DNA of 64,000 nt from Anisus vortex (lineage: Eukaryota; Mollusca; Gastropoda; Planorbidae): positions 21,020,196 through 21,084,195 of the forward strand of contig OX421494.1 in assembly GCA_949126835.1 (NCBI GenBank), given 5' to 3'. A program made the translations under genes and the position numbers. The notes beneath the pieces are model-generated. The model was not told the origin of the DNA. It saw only the letters and a program-made list of their open reading frames with translations, and did not search any database. Below are positions 54,023 through 64,000 of the stretch, one piece after another (positions within the stretch are counted from its first letter, which is position 1; each line of letters opens with the position of its first letter).

Positions 54023-54574
54023 TTATCTTGTTTTGCCTTTCCCTTTCTTCCACTTTTTAATCATTTCGTACATAGTGTCCATGGCCTCTGTCAGTCCCTC
54101 ACCTGTCACAGAGCATGTCGGCATCAGCTGACACGGGTGCGACCTGGACAGTTCCTCGACCCCTACCGCCTTGGAGACCTCGTCCGGGGACATTGCTGAG
54201 GGCAGGTCCTGCTTGTTGGCCACCACCAGGGTGGGAATGTTCAGGGGGTTCTGGGTCTTCACCAGCTTCATCAGCTCCATCCTCGCCTCCTCTGAGCTGT
54301 CCGAGCTGCTGCTGTCCACCACGAAGAGGATCCCGTTGGCCGACCTGAGGTAGGACTTCCACAGGGGCCTCATGTTGTCTTTGCCACCTATGTCCCAGAT
54401 GGTGAATGTGACCCCGCGGGCCTTGCCCTCCTGAACCTCGACCTTTTCACAGTTGAAGCCGATGGTGGGTATGGTGCTGGTGTACTGTTTGAATTTGAGT
54501 CTATACAGCAGAGTGGTCTTCCCTGTCCCCTCGAGTCCAACCATGACTATTTGCACAGAATGGGACCCACCCAT
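54023..54574 (-). CDS. ARL4-like small GTPase, single coding exon, 183 aa
   Basis: ARF-family GTPase. Motifs: N-terminal MGGSHS fits an N-myristoylation signal (Gly2, Ser6); P-loop GLEGTGKT (13-20); switch I IPTIGFN with Thr37; switch II WDIGGKD (60-66); NKQD (120-123); TCSVTG (153-158); basic tail KKWKKGKGKTR. PLWKSYLRSANGILFVVDS and the basic tail are closest to ARL4A/C/D, which are intronless, membrane-bound and recruit cytohesin ARF exchange factors. Odd points: Lys65 replaces the conserved catalytic-site Gln; the N-terminus is several residues shorter than in ARL4; local GC is much higher than its surroundings. ATG at 54574 is chosen because it gives Gly2 and the complete P-loop. ARL11/ARL14 relatives are alternatives. 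Confidence 0.9.
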   Translation of the reverse strand: MGGSHSVQIVMVGLEGTGKTTLLYRLKFKQYTSTIPTIGFNCEKVEVQEGKARGVTFTIWDIGGKDNMRPLWKSYLRSANGILFVVDSSSSDSSEEARMELMKLVKTQNPLNIPTLVVANKQDLPSAMSPDEVSKAVGVEELSRSHPCQLMPTCSVTGEGLTEAMDTMYEMIKKWKKGKGKTR

Positions 54575-55482
54575 TACCCGTAGAAGAAATTGTGTGCCAT
54601 TAAATAATTCTGTAGATGTGAGAATTTGTTACAGTTGTCTACATCTGCCTGTAAGGTTCAACAGTTTTATAACAAGTACTAAATCCCACAAGTTCAATGG
54701 AAATAAAATATCCTTATAATGAATAAAATACTTTTGTCACAACCACTTGAAAATATACTGATAGAATACTTTAAGGTACAAGCTCCACAAGATTACAACC
54801 TACAGATAGAATATTGATCAAAATCAATTCTGAAGACACAGAAACACTGGTCCCTGCCTGGAGAGGCTGATTCCAAACACAGTTATCTCCCCTCCCCCTG
54901 GGGCGGGGGTTGTTTCCTCTCCTCATCCACCAGATGACAGGCCAAACTACCAGCCAGTATCAGGCAGAATGGTAATTTTGGTTTTGTGACATCCCAAGCA
55001 CAGACTTAGAGAACTCCAGGAAACTCTGAGCCTGCTTATGCCTGGAAGGGCTGTGTGGCCTGTTGAATGGAGCAGTTCAATAATCAAGTTTTGTGGCAGA
55101 TAGAAAACTTAAAGAAAACAATCTTTTTTATCTTTTCTTTTGACTGTGCTCCAAAGTCTTCAAAATTCTCATTCCCATATAGAATTAAACAATAAGACTA
55201 CTCCATTTTAACAGGATGATGTTTCTCATCTCTTCAGACTTGCTGGTTTTAAATGTTAGCTGTTCACATTTCCTTCTGTCTTTGTGATACTCCAATTGGG
55301 TCAAAATCTAAATCCATTGATGCGGCATATGTAATTCACAGTGTGTGCAGCTATTCCCAGGCCACTGAATCAATGAGGGAATACAAGGGTCACTGGGTCA
55401 CTAGGCTTGTGCTCACTTCTTCCTTTCTTCATTTAAATATCTGAAAATAAAATGTTGAAAGAGTATAAAGTAATGCTGTTTT

Positions 55483-55597
55483 AATAGCTTCAACATAGAA
55501 TATATATTTGTATAGCTTCAACATAGAATATATATTTGTATAGCTTCAACATAGAATATATATTTGTATAGCTTCAACATAGAATATATATTTATGT
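55483..55597. repeat. 28-bp tandem repeat, about 4 copies
   Basis: The unit is TAGCTTCAACATAGAATATA plus TATTTGTA. Confidence 0.9.
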
Positions 55598-56720
55598 GCA
55601 GGTGTGTTTATGATACTAGCTGCATACTGTCAATTACATTTTACAGACACATTTTTTTATTGCATATATTAGAGTACTTTAAAGGTTGATCTGAACAGTA
55701 TATAAATAAATAAATATTCTTGAAGACAGTTGGGAGAAAACTTTTTTTTTTCAAAGAGTGACTTAGCACCTTTTGCAAATGGAATAGTTCAATGAACTTT
55801 GAATTGGAACTAAGTTGTAATCATTAGATCAAATTACAACATTAACTATTAAGGACAGCCAGGGCCCAGATTAGGACCTTTATTATAGGCATTAGGTAAG
55901 AAAACTTTTACCCCCCCCCCCCCCGAATTATTAAACCAATAAACCATAAATACATTTGTATCTATTGCAATCAAACAAAACTTACAGTAAGAGTGAAACT
56001 AATGCTATTGTTGTTTTTAATTGTAGGACGCTATTTACTCTTTTGAATAAATGTTTTCTCATACTTTAAAACGAAATTGCAAATGTTTTAACTGAAGATA
56101 TAACCTTTTTTTTCACATATAATATTGACACTCCTGATGGGTAAAAGTAAACTTCTGTCATGGAAATTTTCTTTGGTGCCACATCCTATGCCTTGAGGCC
56201 CTATGCCTTAAATAATGGCTAATCCAGTCCCGATAAAAACTTGTAATAGACAGACATGCTAACCAAACATATGACAGACAGGCATTTTAAGTACTAATAC
56301 TATGTGTGATTGTATATCTATCTGGGACTTGATTTTTAAAAGAAAAGTATAAAGAAACAAAATGTATCAATGAACAAGGTAATTTTAGGAGACATCAATA
56401 TGACAAGACATGCAGAACTTTGTAGAGTCAACCAGGCTATGTGGGGAAAACACTTTTCTAAAAGATGGAATTCAAGCAAACTTGAACACATTTGACTGCC
56501 ACATATTTATTTCAGTTTATTGATAGCCTCTCATTTATCAAGAACTTATCTCCCCCTGCTGGCCCAAGTTATTATAATTATTGTAAAAATGCAACTACCG
56601 CACTTCTGCTAATCTCTGAGCGTGGACACAAAAAAAGTTTTCCCCACACAGGAGCTAAATCCTTTCAAGTCCAGCTTCTCGATGTGTAAATGCCTAGTCA
56701 AACTTGTCGCATGCACTCGC

Positions 56721-56792
56721 AGCCTTCTTGACACTCGCTAAGTCATCGGCACTCCAACCTTCTTGACACTCGTGGACAAGTCATCGGCACTG
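56721..56792. repeat. About 37-bp imperfect direct duplication
   Basis: CCTTCTTGACACTCG followed by AAGTCATCGGCACT occurs twice, the second copy with an 8-bp insertion (TGGACAAG region). Confidence 0.7.
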
Positions 56793-57104
56793 TACTGTGG
56801 CCTGACACTCTGGTAAGCGATGCGCCGTTCGGATAGATCACTGCAGCGTAAATACATCCATCATCTCCCGAGAGACTGTAATTGACACGTCGTTTACGCC
56901 AGCGTCAAGAAAGGAACAAGTTATATATGGTGGGCTACAGATGAGTGGGGGGGGGGGAGTATAATTTTTTTTTGGAAGGATCTTTTGGTCCATTTACGAA
57001 CAGATTCGGTTTCTTACACATTATTGATATATTTTTTTTTATATAAAGTATATGGTCAAAGGACTTAAAAGCTTTAAGTCCATTGGCCCTCTAACAAGGT
57101 CGGC

Positions 57105-57168
57105 ACGCTGGGTGAATTAGGAATCCTACTTTGGTACACAATTATCTAAAGGTTGCCGACCCCTGCAA
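57105..57168 (+). repeat. Short remnant of the 61972-63065 hAT family
   Basis: GGTCGGCACGCTGGGTG and AAAGGTTGCCGACCCCTG resemble the right end of the intact element, with an unrelated middle. Confidence 0.45.
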
Positions 57169-58007
57169 TAAAGTATCTGCACCAAAATACAACTGCGGGG
57201 GGGGGGGGGGGGGAGAATGTAATAATGTATTTTTAAAACAACAAAAATGTCTTTAATTTTAATGAATAGCCGAATGGGATAAAATGAAACCAAGGGTCAT
57301 CGTTAAGCTGCGGGAAGCTTCCTTTCAATTCTAAAGTTCAGTCCAACAGAATAGGGCGAGGGAACGCAGGACAATGGAGGAGAAGAAAAGAAAGAAAAGG
57401 GTCAAAAGGGGAAGGGGAGGGGTCAGGGGAATGCTATAAAAAAATGGAATATCTCGGCGAATCCCCGTAGAGACGACGTGAGAAATATATCATTACCCAG
57501 AATGCGGCAGAATGCCTATTGTGTTTGCTGACAGGTTGTACATTCCATTCCCCTTCGAGAGTAAGTGAGATTTTGTTTTCTTGTGGTAGAGAGAAAACAT
57601 AATACGTTAAAAGAAAATATATAAACAACAAGTAAATAAAAAGAATATAGTGGACGTAATGTACGGGCTTGCTATCTGATTGGCATGATCATCTTACTAC
57701 TCTTACTGTAAAATGAAGTGAATTAGCTGAAACGAAATCACACACAAGCAGCCCGGATAGAGGTATAAGACAAACAGTGCTCACGGGCACGCGTCACGGG
57801 ATGATCCGCCCCTGTTTTTCCTCAAATTAACCGAACTGAGCACATTAAACCATAGCTATTATAGACAAGCCGTTACGATTAAACAAACAACAACAATAAA
57901 AAGAATACCCACAAAGAAACAGCTATTTGGGAGTTTAAAAGAAGAAGATGAACATCTGAGCAACGAATTTCTCTATAATCCCTCTCAATTTCTAAAAAGT
58001 ATTAAAC

Positions 58008-58085
58008 GTGCCTCTCTCTCTCTCTCTTTTCTCATCTCCCGCTCTCATCCTCTTTTTTTTTCTCTCTCTCCATCCTCTCTTCTAT
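58008..58085. repeat. Pyrimidine-rich microsatellite (CT)n / (T)n
   Basis: Runs of TCTCTCTC with interspersed TTTT and CATCC. Confidence 0.85.
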
Positions 58086-59170
58086 TATAGGAGAAGAATT
58101 AATCATTGTTTTTGCTTTCTTCACAAATCTGCCACATAAACCACACTTCTAGTGATTCTTTTTTGTGTGTTTACATTGAAGCTTTACATTAGAAGGTGGC
58201 AAAATATATTATTGAATACAAGCAAGTTTTTCCACAAATAAAAACGCTGCCAAATAAATAATTCACTAACTTCGAAGTGATTAAAAAAACACATTATAAG
58301 CCCAATAAATTAGTTGAAAATGTAGACACAAATCAATAAGTTGAATAAGACTTTAATATAGACTGTCTATATTCATTAATCACAAACAATATAGTCTTTT
58401 GACTCTATAGCTTCCTGTGTTCTTAGCGCTTTTAACGACATCCACGCTCTGTACCAGTACTGTTTTGTGTTTCTTGTGCCATCAAACAAAAGCTAATACT
58501 ATTTATATAATACTAATAATAGCTAATACTATTTATCTATTCGAAGCAACAACCCAGCCAATACAGACTTGCATTGCATAAAATACTCAGACAGACATAT
58601 AGAGGTTGAGATAAAGCTATTTCTGTCTAGCTTCACGCTGGTATCATCTAATTAACTCACGAGATTTTCTCCCAACACATTCAATCACAAAGGAGCTGTT
58701 ATGGTGGGGGAGATGGAATCTTTATTTATTTTTATTTTTTTTAAACAACACGACGAGGTTCTGGAACTGAGCAATGAGCTTATAACGATGGACAAGTTTT
58801 GTTTTGGTCGGCAGCTGATCATAATGTGTAGGCCTACTGCTTCTCCCATTATCTATACTAATTACCAATATAATTTAAAGCTTAATGTGAAATCCATTAA
58901 TGAATAGATCGTGACTTAAAATGGTTAGAATGTGTGTCATGCCTATTTCTTTTCCACTCGATGAACTATTGATTATTCAAGCTATACATTCTTTAACTCG
59001 TTCTATAACCCTCCCGTGTTGCAGAAAGCCGACTATACAGAACTACAGTGTAGCAGATTGTTGTTTATCAACGGGTTCATTGTAGTTTGTATAAGTTGTT
59101 GTTTTTAATTATTAGGCCAACCTTGCTGCCGGATACTGGAGCTAACAAGTATATGATGGGCGGTTGGTGA

Positions 59171-59503
59171 TAGAGGCCGACGGAAACAACAATTTGTATG
59201 GTTTCGGCCCATTTGTGTGTAGTATTAACTAGTTTATGGGTACTATATTTAAATAAAAAGAAAACAAAAACATGTAATAAACTTATACAGTTGTATATAC
59301 ATGTAATCTACATCATTTTATCAATAAGCAGAGTAATAGATGCAGCACTAGCGTTGCAGTCTGAATTTTGAAAGTTAAAATAGATATTTGGCTGATAGCC
59401 GAAAGTCAATATCAGTTTCGGCCGAAAGCTAACCGAAATCTAACTTTTTGGCTTCGGTCGAAACCGAAACTAGGCCGAAAGAGGCCATTTCGGTCGGCCT
59501 CTA
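59171..59503. mobile_element. 333-bp hAT-type MITE with TAGAGGCCGAC ends
   Basis: The left end TAGAGGCCGACGGAAAC and right end TTTCGGTCGGCCTCTA are inverted; 8-bp flanks GTTGGTGA and GTTAGTGA match at 7 of 8. The right half is a chain of CGAAA/TTTCGG words (GGCCGAAAG, AACCGAAAC), subterminal repeats typical of hAT ends. Confidence 0.78.
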
Positions 59504-59748
59504 GTTAGTGATAGAGCTAAGTCCCTCCCAACCGCCACTCTTCCCCCGCCTTACAAAATGTCTGCTGACGACATGAACGAGAGTTGTCCCTTGTTCTAAT
59601 TCTATTTTATGCTATCTTCAGATTCGACAGCGGCCCATACATTTGTTAAACACGATGGATAGCACTGGACAAATGTTTTCAAATTCCCATAAAACTATCC
59701 TTGACGCTAACACAGCACGTGTCTGGAAAGCTTCAATTTAATCACGAG

Positions 59749-59908
59749 TAGGGTTGCCATTCGTCCCGATATATCGGGACCGTTACCGTTATGGACCTTC
59801 CATGTGTTCGAAATAAAAAGTAATTATATTAAATAATTTTTTTACTTTATTTCTACGCCCTAATCTCAGAGTGTCCCGGCGAGGTCCCAGCTAGATATGG
59901 CAACCCTA
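59749..59908 (+). mobile_element. 160-bp hAT-type MITE with TAGGGTTGCCAT ends (copy 3)
   Basis: The left end TAGGGTTGCCATTCG and right end ATATGGCAACCCTA are inverted; exact 8-bp duplication ATCACGAG at 59741-59748 and 59909-59916. The shortest member of the family at 36617 and 38089, retaining TCCCGATATATCGGGACCG near the left and GTCCCGGCGAGGTCCCAGC near the right. Confidence 0.88.
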
Positions 59909-60397
59909 ATCACGAGAGTACTGAAGAAAATTAGCCGCTGTACGGTATGTAAATAATGTAGGCCTATTGTATCAGGATTGATTGGCAACTAGACCTACCT
60001 AAGACAGATCGATGAATTGACCAAAGTGTATGCAGATGTGATCATGTGAACCAGCTTGATACAATCTCGCATTGAAATTTATGCGAGACTGCGTATTTCT
60101 GAATTAAAAAAACACGAATTCTTAAAATATATCTAACTGCATTTGTTTGTACATCAGTGTGGTTTTCATTTTGGAAGCAGGGGTAGATTTATAATATGAT
60201 TCGAACAACAACATTAAATATGGTAGGCCTATGCAAAAACAATTTTCAAGTAATAGCCTAACATTCAACTTATTCTGACGAACATAATTCATTCAATTTG
60301 AACCACCATAAGCCAACACTATTAAAGTACAATGCAATCCTCAATTACAGATGACAAATTGCATTCGGTATACCGGTAATTAACACAAAACAACAAC

Positions 60398-61166
60398 ATC
60401 ACAGAGAACAAATTGCCTGCATTTTATCATCATTGAATAACTACATTAAAAAACATAGAATTACCTGCTGTTTTTAAACATGAAATGGCAACACTGCGGT
60501 ACAGAGAACAAATGACCTTCTCTTTATTAACATCGAACAACTACAAAACAGAGAATTACCTGTTTTTAAACATGAAATGGCAACACTGCGGTACAGAGAA
60601 CAAATGACCTTCTCTTTATCAACATCGAACAACTACAAAACAGAGAATTACCTGTTTTTAAACATGAAATGGCAACACTGCGGTACAGAGAACAAATGAC
60701 CTTCTCTTTATCAACATCGAACAACTACAAAACAGAGAATTACCTGTTTTTAAACATGAAATGGCAACACTGCGGTACAGAGAACAAATGACCTTCTCTT
60801 TATCAACATCGAACAACTACAAAACAGAGAATTACCTGTTTTTAAACATGAAATGGCAACACTGCGGTACAGAGAACAAATGACCTTCTCTTTATCAACA
60901 TCGAACAACTACAAAACAGAGAATTACCTGTTTTTAAACATGAAATGGCAACACTGCGGTACAGAGAACAAATGACCTTCTCTTTATCAACATCGAACAA
61001 CTACAAAACAGAGAATTACCTGTTTTTAAACATGAAATGGCAACACTGCGGTACAGAGAACAAATGACCTTCTCTTTATCAACATCGAACAACTACAAAA
61101 CAGAGAATTACCTGTTTTTAAACATGAAATGGCAACACTGTGGTACGGTACAGAGAACAAATGACT
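60398..61166. repeat. 92-bp satellite, about 8 copies
   Basis: The unit contains TTACCTGTTTTTAAACATG, AAATGGCAACACTGCGGTAC, AGAGAACAAATGACCTTC and ATCGAACAACTACAAAACAG. Central copies look identical, the first (60398-60490) is divergent, as expected if the array grew recently from the interior. Confidence 0.93.
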
Positions 61167-61971
61167 TGCTCTTTAAATAATATCATGACAAAATTAAGAA
61201 ACTAGGTCTAGTTTAATCGAAGAAAAGGGCCAACGTGGCATAAAGTTTTAAAAATTCGGTCACGTAGAAGCAACTATAGACTATTATATAAGCCTACAGA
61301 TTCTATAAATTATAACGTTTTTCTACATCGCAACATATGTTCTGTGAAAAGGTGGCTCTATCGATTTACTAAGCAGGCCTACAAATAAGGCTTTAAAACA
61401 GCCATAAATATAAAGTGTACAACGAAAAGTAAATATTTCAAAAGAAAAACCCGACATTAATGGGTTTTTGTTAAATTAGCAGACCAAAGCCTTCCTTTAA
61501 AAAAAAGACACTCTATCTTCACTTATGAAAAGATAAGTTACAACCAACCTGTCCTCGTGTGGAGAGGAAATCTAACGCAACCAAAAGATTAAAAAATTTA
61601 AAGTTTTCCAATATGGCTGACAACTCGTTACTAAAGGTTGTAAGTACTGTGGGACTATTTTACGGGCTTATGTCACGGCTTGATTGGTAGTTAATCTTCA
61701 AAACTTAACTTCGTGTCACAATCCTGCATACATACTACACAGATAGCATGCTGTGTGGGTTGGAGGGGGCAACTGTAATCTCAAGTCATTGTATATATTG
61801 CGGATATGATTATAGTCATCATAAATGTTAGTGAAGACTTAGGACCAACATTTACCAGTGGGAAATGCGATTAGTTCATGAAGCACGGCGTCGTCATTAG
61901 AGTAGGTATAACCTTTACTTAGAAAGAATAACGACTGACAATTGATAGACAGATGTCATTATATTCTAGAT

Positions 61972-63065
61972 CAGGGGTCGGAAACCTTTTGCTTGTAGTG
62001 TGCCAAACTAGGAATTCTAAATCATTTAGCGTGCCAACAGCGTGAAAATCAAACTGCTCAACTATATTACTTTTATAACACAATTTATTTAGTGCCGTAG
62101 CAAGACCAAGACAAGGAGCGTTATAGAGAAAATCATTAAAGCATTTTATATTTAATAATTAATAAACATGTTCGTTATTAATAGCATCTTTTTTAAAAGC
62201 CATTCATAGCTAATACACAATTTCATTTATCAATTTTCACATTAATGTTTAATGTATCAACATGTGAATCTAGTTGTCAAGATATTATTCTAGTAGGAGA
62301 TAACAATTCTTTATATTTTGATCTTTGCATAACTGGGATTTCAGCTATAATTTATTATTTCTGGTGAGTCTAAGAATCTCTGTCATGAAAACGATCTGAC
62401 TACTACAGTTAAGCGGATACGATACGAAGTGATCATACAAACTGGGTAGTTAATTTAATGTTTAGAATCGTACATATAAATTATTTTAGCATATAATATG
62501 TATACAATTTTCATTATAGTTTGATAATTTTAAAGTTTTAAATTGTAAAAGAAGTACCCTTCGGACCAAACTGATAATAGTTAAATTGTAAGCTATTAAT
62601 TTTTTTTAAAGGAAAAAAAAATGAAACAGAAATATTAACACAAAGAAAACTGGTTAATTATTATCTCCCTTTAATCCGTGTTCTTAGTTGACTGTTAACG
62701 CGATCTGAGCGTACATTATAGATGACTTTCCTAAGTAGTTATCCCTTTCAGATCTTCCGCAAATCGTCACATTTCGATGCCCATTTTTCGGACGCTTAAA
62801 TTGAAAAAAAAAAAAAAAAGCCAACTTCCCTCTTAAAAATCGCAAGTCCAATGATTAGATATGTCCACATAAAAATTCCTGAACTAAAACAGTCGACGTC
62901 CAGTGTGATTCCAATGTAGTTCGCCAGTCAGCACCAATTAATTACGCTGACGTACGTTGTTTTGACTTGCATTAAAAAAAAAACCTCTTGGAGGTCTCTC
63001 GTGTGCCACTGAAAATCGTTCTGCGTGCTAAGTCTGGCACGCGTTCCTTGGGTTGCCGACCCCTG
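61972..63065 (+). mobile_element. Intact-ended hAT element, non-autonomous, 1094 bp
   Basis: The left end CAGGGGTCGGAAACC and right end GGTTGCCGACCCCTG are inverted; exact 8-bp duplication TTCTAGAT at 61964-61971 and 63066-63073. Subterminal GTGTGCCAAACTAGG at the left and GTCTGGCACGCG at the right. No transposase frame. Decayed relatives at 39146, 41940 and 57105. Confidence 0.9.
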
Positions 63066-63861
63066 TTCTAGATTATAGACTGTCATTTTATTATGGACGC
63101 TGATGGGCAGCTCACATTGTTGTGCTTTGTAGATTTAACGTTTGGCAGTTATTCAAAAGGTAGGGTCACGTGTACACTACAGCATTGAAATATTTTAACC
63201 ACGGCACTAATCTTTCTCGATATTTCAGAAAGTTGGGCCAGGGAAGGGAGCCAAGGGCGTTTCCTATATTTATGTTAAGATAACAATATTATCAAGGCAG
63301 CTTCCCCCCCCCCTCCTCCCCCAACCCAATCCATCGTGAAATTGTGTGTTTGTTGTGTAGCTCAACAGAGTTTAGAAACACAGATTTCGGAAATCTGAAA
63401 GTCTTTAGGAGCTGTTTGGACGGCGAATACTCACACGACTTCAAGATTAATCGCCCCGTCGCTCGTTTCAACCTGCAGAATTCACACCCACGACGACACG
63501 CGAGCACATAACTAAAGAAGAAGGGGGAATTGTTGGCTGTCAACATGTACCTGCCCCACGGCTCAGTCGTGTGAGCTGAGATATTATTTTGTCTTGAACT
63601 TCACACTAATTGGAAGGAATAGGAAGCACTCGAAGAAAGGTAGGCCTTACCTGTCTGTGAAGATTGTCGGGTTTTGCGTTTGCTACATAAGCACTCTATA
63701 GGCCTACGGTTGCATTTGCCTATAGGAATAGAAAAGATCAAACCCCACAACGGAAGGCGGAACTGCAATTAACGTCGCCGTATTTTACACTGAGCTCAAT
63801 TAGAGGAAAATTGTAAACGTTTGCGAGCAAATTGAAATCCACACGACACCAATAGGTAGGC

Positions 63862-63917
63862 TAATCCACTTCAATGTGTAATCCACTTCAATGTGTAATC
63901 CACTTCAATATGTAAAC
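63862..63917. repeat. 17-bp tandem repeat, 3 copies
   Basis: TAATCCACTTCAATGTG three times, the last copy with one change and a weaker fourth start. Confidence 0.85.
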
Positions 63918-64000
63918 CAAACTCTATATACAAAATAAAACATTAAATTAAAAAAAAACAAAAAAAAAACACTCTCACAACAATGAACCAGGGAAGATAA

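Larger units (their letters stand above)
54575..64000. other. Right-hand interval upstream of the ARL4-like gene, no convincing gene
   Basis: The ARL4-like promoter and any 5' UTR exons should be here but cannot be placed. Purine-rich sequence (57355-57430), a pyrimidine tract, hAT elements and satellites are present. Short open frames lack recognisable domains. Confidence 0.55.

Noticed and set aside
54115..54362. Open frames overlapping the ARL4-like gene in other frames on both strands
   Set aside because: They arise from its high GC content; only the minus-strand 183-codon frame shows conserved motifs.
57355..57430. Purine-rich tract as ARL4-like promoter
   Set aside because: It is nearly 3 kb from the start codon with no core promoter element that ties it to the gene.
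61614..61692. Possible first coding exon MADNSLLKV with donor GTAAGT in good start context
   Set aside because: No downstream exon or family similarity could be found before the window end, and such short starts occur by chance.
63292..63546. 84-codon minus-strand frame near the right edge
   Set aside because: Low-complexity and poly-C containing, no domain, no splice or start context.

Overview
This is AT-rich animal nuclear DNA with multi-exon genes, long introns and a heavy load of transposons and tandem arrays. Three protein genes are supported. The gene content, tRNA-headed SINEs resembling pulmonate/heterobranch gastropod SINEs, and very frequent TAGGCCTA palindromes suggest a gastropod mollusc. 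That placement is inference from memory of such genomes, not a database result.

Layout. (1) Positions 1-28877, minus strand: the 5' part of a MARF1 (limkain b1) orthologue. Seventeen exons chain in phase: a short N-terminus, NYN ribonuclease domain, RRM1, a low-complexity linker, RRM2 and three LOTUS domains. The gene runs off the left edge. Its intron 6 is filled by a set of transposons nested up to four deep, the outermost splitting a SINE. Intron 1 (about 10 kb) holds a TTAA-flanked element, a 14-acceptor 60-bp satellite, an orphan EF-hand exon and the 3' end of a LINE. (2) 28878-33739: intergenic, no gene seen. (3) 33908-48798, plus strand: a complete 14-exon indoleamine 2,3-dioxygenase-like gene (386 aa), with a TATA box upstream, a 15-nt microexon and intron 2 stuffed with nested hAT-type elements. 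(4) 48868-54022: AT-rich, no gene seen. (5) 54023-54574, minus strand: a single-exon ARL4-like small GTPase whose switch II glutamine is lysine. (6) 54575-64000: no convincing gene; several hAT elements with intact 8-bp target duplications and a 92-bp satellite.

The three genes are not an operon and have no obvious shared pathway: MARF1 acts on RNA in germ cells, IDO on tryptophan, and ARL4-type GTPases on membranes. MARF1 and IDO are divergent with about 5 kb between start codons; IDO and the ARL gene are convergent. Most of the remaining sequence is mobile DNA, and insertion order can be read from target-site duplications.
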